A stretch of DNA of 64,000 nt from Psychrosphaera aestuarii (GCF_017948405.1 NZ_CP072844.1:1116001-1180000), one strand, 5' to 3'. Counted from the stretch's first letter, positions 54,052-62,389 are shown. A program made the numbers and translations. The notes: a model not told the origin generated them from the letters alone.

Positions 54052-54723
54052 CTAAGGCAACGACAGTAGACTTGATAACTTCGCACATACGGCAACAAAC
54101 TTTTGTTGCGTTTGTTCATCAAAACTATGAGTTGCAAAACATTCTGCGTCTATAATACCAACTATTTTTTGATTAGGGCTAGTCTCAACAAGATTATTAT
54201 TTTTAAATGGTTGTAAACAATTGTTGTGATGCGAAAAGATTGGCCAACATAATTCAGATTGTACCTTCGGGTCGCAGGTATAATACTCTCCACCGCTCGC
54301 TCTATACTCGCTTACATCGTTTATTACTTTATGATGGCCCGTCAACGCTACGGTGACATTATTACTAATTTTTGAGAAGTCTTCGTTAAGTGGGAACTCA
54401 GCGCGCGAGGGGACACCAAAATAGGCAAGTTTTGTAAGCACGCGTTCTAACGATTTATTATCTCTTGCCAAGTAAACACCAAACCAATCAACGTTGGTAT
54501 TTGCATGAACCCAATCAACAACCGCTTGTACTTGTTCCAAAACGTCCAATTCATGAGCTTGTAGCTCTGAGGCTAGATCAAAAGGCGTTTCATCCAGCTC
54601 GCCAAATAACGAACAAGTTCCCCCTTCGCCAAGCAAAGGAACTTGATAAGACAGGTTTAGAGCCGGCTTGTGAGACTCACACCACTGATTAATTTGCTCT
54701 AAGTATTTATTTGTTTCAATCAC
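54052..54723 (-). CDS. GAF domain protein related to free methionine-R-sulfoxide reductase
   Basis: A 223-residue protein starting with GTG. An N-terminal region (about 1-70) leads into a GAF domain (about 70-220). Several blocks parallel fRMsr/MsrC: VDWFGVYLA, VPSRAEFPLNEDF, INDVSEY and especially EYYTCDPKVQSELCWPIF followed by KIVGIIDAECFATHSFDEQTQ. The last resembles the fRMsr segment H-I-A-C-D...S-E with its catalytic cysteine (Cys150 here). The two upstream cysteines of E. coli fRMsr are not found at the matching positions. It may therefore reduce free Met-R-sulfoxide by a different resolving route, or sense a ligand. MetJ boxes 28 bp before the start and the downstream aminotransferase tie it to methionine metabolism. 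Confidence 0.7.
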   Translation of the reverse strand: MIETNKYLEQINQWCESHKPALNLSYQVPLLGEGGTCSLFGELDETPFDLASELQAHELDVLEQVQAVVDWVHANTNVDWFGVYLARDNKSLERVLTKLAYFGVPSRAEFPLNEDFSKISNNVTVALTGHHKVINDVSEYRASGGEYYTCDPKVQSELCWPIFSHHNNCLQPFKNNNLVETSPNQKIVGIIDAECFATHSFDEQTQQKFVAVCAKLSSLLSLP

Positions 54724-54750
54724 GACTTCACAATCCTAAAATGCCCATAC

Positions 54751-54774
54751 AAACGTTTAGACGTCTAAACGTTA
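54751..54774 (-). promoter_or_regulatory. MetJ operator (three met boxes) before the GAF-aminotransferase pair
   Basis: Three contiguous 8-bp boxes, AAACGTTT, AGACGTCT and AAACGTTA; a 22-bp perfect palindrome is embedded. They end 28 bp before the GAF start codon. The central box is the exact MetJ consensus. Confidence 0.85.
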
Positions 54775-54830
54775 GGAATGCTAGATCATGATTCTAAGAA
54801 AGTAAACAAAAAGGTGTCGTATAACTTTAT

Positions 54831-56489
54831 TTATTCTAATAATAGATAATCGATAGAGACTGAATTGCCCGCTTTGTTATAACGGACCTCAGTCGCTATT
54901 TCGTTGAGTAACTTAATTCCTCTCCCGAAGTCGTCGTTTTCATTGCTAAAAGAGGTATTTGAATTGACTTCAAACCCATCGCCACTATCCGTGATTTCAA
55001 TATTAAGAATATGAAAATTAGGTCGGTAATTAATTTTAATATCGATAAAGTGGTTTTCTAACGTGGCAAGCTTCTCTGCTCTCTCTGCATAATATTTAAA
55101 GAACCCGTCCTTTTGCCTTTTAAGCGCAGAATTCATCTTTAATACACCGTGTTCAAGTGCATTGTTATAGGCTTCAGAAAGAATTAAAAAGATATTCGAT
55201 TTGTGACGGAGAACGCCTTTGATAGAGCAGATACTTTCAGTTATTTCATCAATTGGATTAACCGTTTTTATATCGTCAGCATTAAATTTAAACTGATATT
55301 GATGTGGGATTTTTGAAAAAATGGGATCGCTTTGACTTGGTAATTTTACCTTCTGACACTTTAGTTCAATTATCGTTATGTCGTCATTTTGACGTGCGTT
55401 TTCTTTAAATACATCTAGTGTTTTTATTAAGCTTGGTACACAAGAGTTATTTCCGTCGCTTAAAATCGAACGCAATCGCTCCTCACCAAACAGTTCACCA
55501 TGTGGATTTTCTAGCTCGATAACACCATCGGAACAAATAAATACTCTGTCGGTATTTTCAATTTTGTATACCTCAATTTCATCGTCGAATTCTTGATTAT
55601 CTAATACGCCTAGAGGCATATGTTGTGACTCGATAACTTCGCGAACGCCGGTCAGTTTATTAACTAAATATAGGTCTGGCACACCACCGGCCCAAATAGA
55701 AATGTGAGTAGCGCTATAATTCATCTCAACGATAGCAGCCGCACAAAACATTTCGGTTGGTAAAAGGCTATATAATATTTTGTTAATTTCATTAGCAATA
55801 TCAGGAACCGATAAGCCTTTGCGTGTTAGCGCATAAAATGCTTTTGAAACAGGCAAGGTGCCAATTGAAGCTGCTAAACCATGGCCAGTAAAATCCCCCA
55901 AAAAAACATAGACATTACCGCTTGGACTCAGTGCGGTTAGTACTATATCCCCATTAAAAGTCTCAGCGGGAGCCAAATGAGTGGTAATTATGTCTTCATT
56001 AATAAAATTGTCTGATAATGCTCGTTCGTAAATATGTTCAATTATTTGGAATTCGCGTTCCGTTTGGTATTTATAGTAGTCAAGCTTCTTTTTTTGTTGG
56101 AACGTTTTTATGCTTAACTCTCTCGTTCTGGCGTGCGCTTCAATCTTTGCAGCAAGAATTACCTGATCAAACGGCTTACTTAAAAAGTCGTCACCGCCAA
56201 CTTCAAGGCACTCTTTTAAACTGTTTTGATCATCAAGTGCCGTTAAAAATATAATTGGTAAGTATACCGTCGGAGAAAGGGCTTTTAAGCGAGGAGCGGT
56301 TTCGAATCCATCCATTACCGGCATTATTACATCGAGTAACACTATGTCTGGCGACTCTAATGTGTATTGCTCAATGGCTTCTTGGCCATTTGCCGCAGTG
56401 ACAACAGAATGGCCGTGCAATTCTAATGAGCGAGTTAATATGGTTCGATTGATGTTTTGATCATCAACAACCAATATTTTTAATGCCAT
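54831..56489 (-). CDS. Response regulator with PP2C phosphatase and HATPase kinase domains (CrsR/HsbR-like)
   Basis: A 552-residue three-domain protein. The receiver domain (1-120) has phospho-acceptor Asp53 (LLDVIMPVMDG) and KPFD. The SpoIIE-type PP2C phosphatase (about 170-385) has GDFTGHGLAAS, FICSDGVIE and NDDITIIEL metal sites. The C-terminal serine-kinase HATPase (about 420-552) has N box EAYNNALEHG, G1 ITDSGDGFE and G2 FGRGIKLL. All catalytic motifs are intact. This matches the partner-switching regulators CrsR of Shewanella and HsbR of Pseudomonas, which phosphorylate and dephosphorylate a STAS antagonist and bind an anti-sigma or sigma target. The STAS gene lies 10 bp upstream. The controlled output (RpoS or FlgM in relatives) is not visible here. 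Confidence 0.9.
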   Translation of the reverse strand: MALKILVVDDQNINRTILTRSLELHGHSVVTAANGQEAIEQYTLESPDIVLLDVIMPVMDGFETAPRLKALSPTVYLPIIFLTALDDQNSLKECLEVGGDDFLSKPFDQVILAAKIEAHARTRELSIKTFQQKKKLDYYKYQTEREFQIIEHIYERALSDNFINEDIITTHLAPAETFNGDIVLTALSPSGNVYVFLGDFTGHGLAASIGTLPVSKAFYALTRKGLSVPDIANEINKILYSLLPTEMFCAAAIVEMNYSATHISIWAGGVPDLYLVNKLTGVREVIESQHMPLGVLDNQEFDDEIEVYKIENTDRVFICSDGVIELENPHGELFGEERLRSILSDGNNSCVPSLIKTLDVFKENARQNDDITIIELKCQKVKLPSQSDPIFSKIPHQYQFKFNADDIKTVNPIDEITESICSIKGVLRHKSNIFLILSEAYNNALEHGVLKMNSALKRQKDGFFKYYAERAEKLATLENHFIDIKINYRPNFHILNIEITDSGDGFEVNSNTSFSNENDDFGRGIKLLNEIATEVRYNKAGNSVSIDYLLLE

Positions 56490-56499
56490 TTGTTAGGCC

Positions 56500-56805
56500 T
56501 TAATCAATATCAAACTTCTTATCAAAGCGAGAGATTTGTAATATTTTTTTTATTTGAGGGCGACAGTTGGAAATTTTGAACGTTTGCACTTTTTCACATA
56601 ATAACTTTTGCATGTTCAATAACATGCCAAGTGCAGAGCTATCCATATATTCGGTTTCTCGCAAATCAACAATGACAGTATCAACATCTTGCCCAACATT
56701 CGCGTAGGCGAGTCTAAAGTCTTGCACTAAATTAAAATCAAACTTTCCTTTTACATGAATGCTAAATGTAGTGCCATCTGATGATATTGATGTGTTTAAG
56801 CTCAT
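56500..56805 (-). CDS. STAS domain anti-sigma factor antagonist (CrsA/HsbA-like)
   Basis: A 101-residue single STAS domain related to SpoIIAA. The phosphorylation site lies in TEYMDSSALGMLL (Ser56/Ser57; by homology with SpoIIAA the second Ser is the target). VDTVIVDLRE precedes it. Ten bp separate it from the downstream phosphatase/kinase response regulator, so they form a two-gene partner-switching operon. The phosphorylation state of this protein should signal to the output protein. Confidence 0.9.
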   Translation of the reverse strand: MSLNTSISSDGTTFSIHVKGKFDFNLVQDFRLAYANVGQDVDTVIVDLRETEYMDSSALGMLLNMQKLLCEKVQTFKISNCRPQIKKILQISRFDKKFDID

Positions 56806-57020
56806 TTATTAGCCCTTTATTTTTGAATTTTCGTAAATTTAATAGATGCTCTTAAAATACCATCTATACTCAAAATGGTTTACAAAAGAATTAACCTATT
56901 AAAGTTTATAGACCAAATGTGGGTAGCTGACAAATCTTAACTACTGAGATAAAAGCATTTTTAATTAAAATGAGGTGTGGTAAATTCCTGCCCCTTTGTA
57001 ATTGTTTAAAAAGGACAAAT

Positions 57021-57365
57021 ATGTCTGATTGGCAAAATCAATTGAGCAAACTTGTATACTCCACAGAAAGTGGCAAAGTTGATGATAAAGACAATGAAGT
57101 TGAAATATTGGGTGAGTCATACAACGACGGTTATTTGCGCATCCAAAGGCAAACGAAAGGTCGAAAAGGTAAAGGTGTTAGCGTCATTACGGGTATCGAA
57201 TTACCAATCGATGAGTTCAAACAACTAGCGCAGACGCTCAAGAAAAAATGTGGAAAAGGTGGTTCTGTTAAAGATGGAACGATAGAGATCCAAGGAGATG
57301 ATCGAGAGCAAATTAAAACCGTTTTAGAATCTTTAGGCTATAAAAGTAAACTAGCCGGCGGTTAG
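57021..57365 (+). CDS. yciH: SUI1/eIF1-like translation factor YciH
   Basis: A 114-residue protein from the ATG at 57021 (AAGGA 5 bp upstream; an extended frame start at 56970 is rejected). The C-terminal SUI1 domain (about 35-114) has GRKGKGVSVITGIELP, LKKKCGKGGSVKDGTIEIQGD and VLESLGYKSK, closely matching E. coli YciH. The family resembles eukaryotic eIF1 and has been implicated in initiation fidelity and stress. It precedes the double-receiver gene by 38 bp in the same orientation. Confidence 0.93.
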   Translation: MSDWQNQLSKLVYSTESGKVDDKDNEVEILGESYNDGYLRIQRQTKGRKGKGVSVITGIELPIDEFKQLAQTLKKKCGKGGSVKDGTIEIQGDDREQIKTVLESLGYKSKLAGG

Positions 57366-57403
57366 AAATTTATAGTGTATTCTTTAAATTAAGAGAAAGT
57401 TTT

Positions 57404-58207
57404 ATGTCGAATTTATCCCCGAGTGATTTATCAATACTTGTTGTTGAGCCATCAAGAACACAGCAAAAGTTTATCGCTAAAGAATTGGCAAAAGAAGAAA
57501 TCACTCAAGTAGACTTTGCCGATGGTGTACAAGCCGCACTCCAACAAATCGGTAACTCTGTCCCAGACTTAATTACAAGCGCCATGTATTATGAAGACGG
57601 CACGGCATTAGAATTAGTTCAGCAATTAAAAAGCAATGCTGCTTTTGCTGATATTCCGTTTATGCTGGTTTCTAGTGAACACAAAAAAGAGCAACTTGAA
57701 GTATTTAGACAATCTGGCGTTGTTGCCATTTTACCTAAACCTTTTACACCGGAACACCTCGGAACTGCGTTAAACACCACAATTGATTTACTAAGTGCCG
57801 ATGAACTTGAATTGTCTTATTTCGATATTAAATCAGTGCGCGTTTTAGTTGTTGATGATAGCCGAATGGCAAGAAACTTTATTAGTCGCGTATTATCAAA
57901 CTTGGGAATTGAAAAAATAACTCAGGTTACTGATGGCTCAGAAGCGATAGAAATTCTAGGTCATGAAATGTTTGACTTGGTGGTCACTGACTACAATATG
58001 CCAGAAGTAAATGGTGAAGAGCTTACTCGTTTTATTAGAACGCAAAGCGGTCAATCTCATATTCCTATTTTAATGGTTAGTTCAGAAGCGAATGACACGC
58101 ACCTAGCAAACATTGAGAAAGCTGGAGTTAACGCACTTTGTGATAAGCCGTTTGAGTCTGATAACGTCAGGAAGATCCTATATAACTTATTAGAGGGTGA
58201 TGAATAA
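57404..58207 (+). CDS. Double receiver-domain response regulator
   Basis: A 267-residue protein made of two CheY-like domains and no output domain. The second domain (about 145-267) is canonical: acidic VVDDSRMAR, phospho-acceptor Asp in LVVTDYNMPEVNGEEL, SSEAND and KPFE. The first (about 8-130) is degenerate: VVEPSRTQQ lacks the Asp pair, and the acceptor position aligned through PDLITSAMYYEDG is Thr, so it should not be phosphorylated, although KPFT is kept. It may act as a phospho-switch adaptor, for example in chemotaxis or the partner-switching module nearby; the partner is unknown. The downstream membrane protein starts 27 bp later. Confidence 0.88.
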   Translation: MSNLSPSDLSILVVEPSRTQQKFIAKELAKEEITQVDFADGVQAALQQIGNSVPDLITSAMYYEDGTALELVQQLKSNAAFADIPFMLVSSEHKKEQLEVFRQSGVVAILPKPFTPEHLGTALNTTIDLLSADELELSYFDIKSVRVLVVDDSRMARNFISRVLSNLGIEKITQVTDGSEAIEILGHEMFDLVVTDYNMPEVNGEELTRFIRTQSGQSHIPILMVSSEANDTHLANIEKAGVNALCDKPFESDNVRKILYNLLEGDE

Positions 58208-58234
58208 GCATCGATCATTGTCGCAGGAAGCAGT

Positions 58235-58630
58235 ATGCAATTAAGTTTTAATTTAGAAGACGCGGGACAAGTTACTATAGGTGCTTTTGCACTTGCTGTG
58301 CCTGTGTCATTTTCAGAAGAAGCTTGGAATCTTGGTGAAACATTACCACTAATAAACCTGTTGTTAGTGTTTACTTTGTCCATTGCATTTTTGGCGCTAT
58401 TTGCCTACGGCAGTGTATTTCAGGGGAACATTAAGTATCGAGTTCCTGTGTTTGTTTCTAGAATCATCATTGCATATTTATTAGCGGCGTTAGTCGTCGC
58501 TTTAATTCTATTAGCATTAAACAAATTTCCTATACTAGACGACCCAGCGATAGCATTAAGACGTTTAATCGTCATTACGATGCCAGCGTCAATGGGCGCA
58601 ATTATAGTCGATAGCTTCGATAAAGAATAA
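58235..58630 (+). CDS. Small DUF2391-like membrane protein
   Basis: A 131-residue protein with four hydrophobic segments: GAFALAVPVSFS (about 16-27), LINLLLVFTLSIAFLALFAYG (about 39-59), FVSRIIIAYLLAALVVALILLAL (about 72-94) and VITMPASMGAIIVDSF (about 112-127). The order F-x-x-P-x-x-x-x-x-E-x-W and the later V-I-T-M-P-A-S-M-G resemble DUF2391-type membrane proteins, but the match is by eye. Function is unknown. It is probably co-transcribed with the double-receiver gene. Confidence 0.55.
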   Translation: MQLSFNLEDAGQVTIGAFALAVPVSFSEEAWNLGETLPLINLLLVFTLSIAFLALFAYGSVFQGNIKYRVPVFVSRIIIAYLLAALVVALILLALNKFPILDDPAIALRRLIVITMPASMGAIIVDSFDKE

Positions 58631-58703
58631 ACTGCACCTTTATAAAAAACCTCACTGTGCTAACATCCGCTTTTTATTTTAAGCAGAAAAGAGAAAGGTT
58701 TTT

Positions 58704-59321
58704 ATGTCTCAGTTTACATCAGTAGAACAACAAGCAAGCTACGGCATTGGCCGTCAAATTGGCGACCAAGTAGCAAGCAACCCTTTTGAAGGTCTAGATG
58801 CTAATGCAGTAGCTCAGGGTGTTATCGATTCTTTAGAAGGTAATGATTATGCAGTTGAAGTTGAAGATTTACGTGCTGCTTTTGGCGTGATTAACGAGCG
58901 TATGCAAGCTGCGCAAGCAGAAAAAGCAAAAGAAGCGTCTGCTGAAGGTCAAAAATTTTTAGATGACAATGCAAAGCGTGATGGCGTTACAGTAACTGAG
59001 TCTGGTCTTCAATTTGAAGTAATCACTGAAGGTTCTGGTGAGAAGCCAACTGCGGCGAGCACAGTTAAAACTCATTACCACGGTACATTAATTGACGGTA
59101 CTGTTTTTGATAGCTCTTATGACCGTGGTGAGCCAGTTGAATTCCCAGTAGGTGGCGTAATTAAAGGCTGGACCGAAGCGCTTCAGATGATGACTGTTGG
59201 CTCAAAATGGCGTTTAGCGATTCCTTATGAGCTTGCATATGGTGAGCAAGGTGCTGGTGGCGCGATTGGTCCTTTCCAGACACTTGTATTTGATGTTGAG
59301 CTTTTAGAAATCGTAGCTTAA
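58704..59321 (+). CDS. fklB: FKBP-type peptidyl-prolyl cis-trans isomerase FklB (FKBP22)
   Basis: A 205-residue prolyl isomerase, the same length as E. coli FklB. The N-terminal dimerisation domain (about 1-90; YGIGRQIGDQVASNPFEGLD, VAQGVIDSL) leads by a long helix into the C-terminal FKBP domain (about 115-205; VKTHYHGTLIDGTVFDSSYDRGEPVEFPVGGVIKGW, WRLAIPYELAYGEQGAGG, LVFDVELLEI). Active-site aromatics and Asp are present. No signal peptide, so it is cytoplasmic. Own RBS (AGAAAGG) and a downstream terminator. Confidence 0.95.
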   Translation: MSQFTSVEQQASYGIGRQIGDQVASNPFEGLDANAVAQGVIDSLEGNDYAVEVEDLRAAFGVINERMQAAQAEKAKEASAEGQKFLDDNAKRDGVTVTESGLQFEVITEGSGEKPTAASTVKTHYHGTLIDGTVFDSSYDRGEPVEFPVGGVIKGWTEALQMMTVGSKWRLAIPYELAYGEQGAGGAIGPFQTLVFDVELLEIVA

Positions 59322-59344
59322 TCAATCCAAGTAATAAAAACAAA

Positions 59345-59368
59345 AAGAGAGCGATTGCTCTCTTTTTT
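59345..59368 (+). terminator. Rho-independent terminator after fklB
   Basis: AGAGAGC, loop GATT or shorter, GCTCTCT, followed by a run of T. Confidence 0.85.
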
Positions 59369-59405
59369 TGCCTCAAATATTTGTCTGTAAACCTAACTCA
59401 TAAAT

Positions 59406-59428
59406 AAAAATCAGCCCCCTGATTTTTA
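59406..59428 (-). terminator. Hairpin after the class V aminotransferase gene
   Basis: AAAAATCAG pairs with CTGATTTTT around a pyrimidine-rich loop, 18 bp beyond the aminotransferase stop. The stem is AT-rich and moderately convincing. Confidence 0.5.
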
Positions 59429-59445
59429 AAAAGGCGCTTAGGTCA

Positions 59446-60942
59446 CTAAGACACCATAGACAACAAGGGTCTTTGCTCCTCTGTACTTTTGTCAGCTGCG
59501 TTTGGTAAAAAGTCACCTAAGTAGCTATCAAACGTGTATTCGCTTTTCCAGTCATCCGCATTCTTCACAATACTGGTTAGACTATCAATGACAAATTTAG
59601 CTTCTTTGTCTGTGTTAGTAGGGTGCAACGAAATACGAACCCAACCCGGTTTTTGAGATAAGTCTCCACTTGATACTTGATCAACAATTTTTTTAGACTG
59701 AGATTTGTCGACATTTAATAAAATATGGCCATAGGTGCCAGCACAACTACAGCCACCTCTAGCTTGAATGCCAAATTTGTCATTTAACAGACGAACAATC
59801 AGGTTGTGGTGCAGGCCTTCAACATAAAAAGAAACAATACAAAGCCTATTTCTATTATTCGGTTCTAAAATTTTTAGCTTTGGAATTAATTCAAATCCAT
59901 CCATCAGTAGCTTTCGTAGGTGATTTTCTCGCTGTTCGATATTATCCACACCCATTTTATCTTTTAAGTCTAAGGCAAGTGCAGCTTTAATTGTTTGTAA
60001 AAAGGCTGGTGTACCGCCGTCTTCTCGCTTTTCTATATTTTCATAAAAAGCTTGTTCACCCCATGGATTGGTCCATAACACAGTGCCACCACCAGGCTTG
60101 TCAGGTGCTTGGTTGTGACGGGTATAAAGCTGTTTATTAAACACTAAAATACCGCAAGTACCTGGACCACCTAAAAACTTGTGTGGAGAAAAGTAAATGG
60201 CATCCAATTGTTCAAGAGGATCGTCAGGGTGCATATCTATATCTACATAAGGCGCGGAGCATGCATAGTCAATTAAGCATACGCCACCGGCTAAATGCAT
60301 GGTTTTCGCCAACAATCCAACGTTAGTTTTTATACCTGTGACATTGCTACACGCTGTAAATGCCCCAATTTTTAGCTCAATATTTTTGTGCTCGTTAAGT
60401 CGTAACTGCAAGTCTTTGATACAAGGCTGGCCATCAGGTGCTCGTTTGATAACCTCGACGATTACATTTAGTGTGTTCCAGCTAGTATGATTTGAGTGGT
60501 GTTCCATATGACTAACAAAAACAACTGCTTCTACCGGTTTGGTTGAGGACCGAAAAGGATTTAGCCGATTAAAGAATGACAAGTCGGTTTTTTTAGTTAA
60601 GTTTTGAGTAAGGCCCATTAATCGTTGTAATTTATTTATCGCAGAAGTTGCCCCTGCGCCTGTACAAATAAGGACATCATTAGCATTAGCGTTGACATGT
60701 TTTTTTATTTTTGCACGAGCTTCTTTGTAGGCGTTAGTAATATGCCGGCCAGTCTCGGTATTTTCGGTATGAGGGTTCGCTACGTAAGGGCCAATTTCAT
60801 CTACTAAAAAATCTTCAATAGGACGATAAAGCCTGCCGCTAGCGGTCCAGTCTGTATAAAGTAAATTGTGCTTTCCTGTTAAGCTTCGTAGTTCATGACC
60901 TACCGTGTTTTTTCTAAATGTAGAAAAATATTCTTCCAACAT
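59446..60942 (-). CDS. Class V aminotransferase / cysteine-desulfurase-fold PLP enzyme
   Basis: A 498-residue PLP enzyme from the ATG at 60942 (GGGG just upstream; a TTG at 60984 is rejected). It has the fold-type I class V pattern: LYTDWTASGRLYRPIEDF, VSHMEHHSNHTSW, CSNVTGIKTNVG, the PLP lysine Lys255 in YFSPHKFLGGPGTCG, and RGGCSCAGTYGH with cysteines at the place of the SufS/IscS catalytic loop. It is about 90 residues longer than SufS, with an insert near 115-140 and a C-terminal extension. It may be a desulfurase, kynureninase-like or amino-acid lyase; the substrate is unknown. No sulfur-transfer partner lies nearby. The upstream Lrp-family gene may regulate it. Confidence 0.8.
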   Translation of the reverse strand: MLEEYFSTFRKNTVGHELRSLTGKHNLLYTDWTASGRLYRPIEDFLVDEIGPYVANPHTENTETGRHITNAYKEARAKIKKHVNANANDVLICTGAGATSAINKLQRLMGLTQNLTKKTDLSFFNRLNPFRSSTKPVEAVVFVSHMEHHSNHTSWNTLNVIVEVIKRAPDGQPCIKDLQLRLNEHKNIELKIGAFTACSNVTGIKTNVGLLAKTMHLAGGVCLIDYACSAPYVDIDMHPDDPLEQLDAIYFSPHKFLGGPGTCGILVFNKQLYTRHNQAPDKPGGGTVLWTNPWGEQAFYENIEKREDGGTPAFLQTIKAALALDLKDKMGVDNIEQRENHLRKLLMDGFELIPKLKILEPNNRNRLCIVSFYVEGLHHNLIVRLLNDKFGIQARGGCSCAGTYGHILLNVDKSQSKKIVDQVSSGDLSQKPGWVRISLHPTNTDKEAKFVIDSLTSIVKNADDWKSEYTFDSYLGDFLPNAADKSTEEQRPLLSMVS

Positions 60943-61017
60943 GTTAACCCCCGACCTAAATCTTCTAGGTGTATTATGAGTCAAAGCGGAAAAATGTTTT
61001 TGTTAATTCGCCGAAAA

Positions 61018-61054
61018 TAAAAAGCCTTTGAGAAAAATATTTCCTCAAAGGCTT
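61018..61054 (-). terminator. Rho-independent terminator of the Lrp-family gene
   Basis: On the minus strand AAGCCTTTGAG pairs with CTCAAAGGCTT, followed by TTTATTTT. It separates the regulator from the aminotransferase gene. Confidence 0.88.
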
Positions 61055-61095
61055 GGTAATTAGTAATTAAAACTTTGTTATGCGATGCCGTAGTC

Positions 61096-61554
61096 TTAGC
61101 TATAAGTTAACGGTACTTCTGTAGAGTACTTCATTTTTTCCATTGCAAAGCTTGAGCTAACATCACTAAATCCAGCTTGGCGAATGAGCTTTTGATAAAA
61201 GTTATCATAAGCTTTCATGTCAGGAACTAATACTTTCATGAGGTAGTCTGTTTCACCACTTAATCGATAAAACTCGACGATCTCCGAAGAACTATTTGCA
61301 AAAGCTTGAACTGACTCTGACCATTCTGGCGTGTGTTGATTTGTCTTTAAGCTCACAAATACCGTTAAACCAACATTGAGTTTATCAGAGTCTAATAACG
61401 CCACTCGCTTTCGAATGACACCACTTTGTTCTAATTGTTGAATTCTTCTCCAGCAAGGCGTTTGACTTAACCCAATTTTTTCAGAGATCTCAGCCAATGA
61501 GCGTGACCCGTCTTCTTGTAATAATGCAAGAATGTGACGATCAAAACTATCCAT
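61096..61554 (-). CDS. Lrp/AsnC family transcriptional regulator
   Basis: A 152-residue regulator. The N-terminal winged helix-turn-helix (about 4-55; DRHILALLQEDGSRSLAEISEKIGLSQTPCWRRIQQLEQSGVI) is followed by an amino-acid-binding RAM domain (about 65-145; VFVSLKTNQHT, EIVEFYRLSGETDYLMKVLV). Members sense amino acids and control their metabolism; the effector is unknown. It is monocistronic by its terminator, lying just upstream of the class V aminotransferase gene, which makes that gene a candidate target. Confidence 0.93.
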   Translation of the reverse strand: MDSFDRHILALLQEDGSRSLAEISEKIGLSQTPCWRRIQQLEQSGVIRKRVALLDSDKLNVGLTVFVSLKTNQHTPEWSESVQAFANSSSEIVEFYRLSGETDYLMKVLVPDMKAYDNFYQKLIRQAGFSDVSSSFAMEKMKYSTEVPLTYS

Positions 61555-61678
61555 ATTTATTCTCCTAGTCCTGTATAGTAATTATATCTACCGATAACAG
61601 GTATGATAGCTAGAAAATTTCGCCTTGAATAGAAGGGATAACCAAATTATACGCCTTCTCATCGTACCAAACCTTTCA

Positions 61679-62389
61679 TTAGGCTTTTTGCCAATTAATT
61701 TTGCTAATAAGCTTTTGTTTTAAGCTGTTTGCTGTTGAAGAATCGGGTGTTATAACAACTAAATCCGCATTGGCTTTTGAGACGCTAGTTCCGTAATAGT
61801 TGCCATCATTTATATCAGATTGAGCCAGCAGACCACTGCTTTTTGGAACAACAAAAACGGTGACATCTTTGCCTTCATCTGTCATGACAATATGTAAACT
61901 TCGAGTCCCTTCAAATCGACAAAAACTGACAAATTTTATTGTTCCAATGTTATCAATCAAGGTTCCTCCAAACTCAGCTAACTTGGCGTTAACTTGAGCA
62001 AGGGTATAACTACCTTCAGTTGGGATGTGGTCTAGCTCAGATTGCATATGCATTAAAGCATGTGTAACTAGCTGGTTAGTTGACTTGTTAATATTAAAAA
62101 AGACACTACCCAAGCCGACTGAAAAAATGACTGAAGCGGCAACAAGCCAATGCGTTTTCCGTTTTTTAGCTATGTTGTTTTGATTTTGTATATGTTTATT
62201 TAACAAAATTCGTTCTGCGAGATTGTCTGGAACATCAACGAACATAGCGCGATTAATTTTTTCGTCAAAGTCGATTAGCTCCGCCTTAAATTTCGCTTTT
62301 TTAGGATCAGATATACAGGCTTCTTTAATATCAGCGCCTGAATCTTGAGGGTCAGCATAAATTCGTCTTCGGAATGTTAACTCATCCAT
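61679..62389 (-). CDS. DUF3379-type anti-sigma factor
   Basis: A single-span membrane protein of 236 residues from the ATG at 62389 (AGGGG upstream). The cytoplasmic N-terminus MDELTFRRRIYADPQDSG...ACISDPKKAKF is the typical DUF3379 opening, with a membrane span around 75-97 (WLVAASVIFSVGLGSVFF) and a periplasmic domain to the end. DUF3379 proteins neighbour ECF sigma factors and are thought to be their anti-sigma factors. The start codon overlaps the end of the sigma gene by 8 bp, which indicates translational coupling and supports the pairing. The signal sensed is unknown. Confidence 0.82.
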   Translation of the reverse strand: MDELTFRRRIYADPQDSGADIKEACISDPKKAKFKAELIDFDEKINRAMFVDVPDNLAERILLNKHIQNQNNIAKKRKTHWLVAASVIFSVGLGSVFFNINKSTNQLVTHALMHMQSELDHIPTEGSYTLAQVNAKLAEFGGTLIDNIGTIKFVSFCRFEGTRSLHIVMTDEGKDVTVFVVPKSSGLLAQSDINDGNYYGTSVSKANADLVVITPDSSTANSLKQKLISKINWQKA

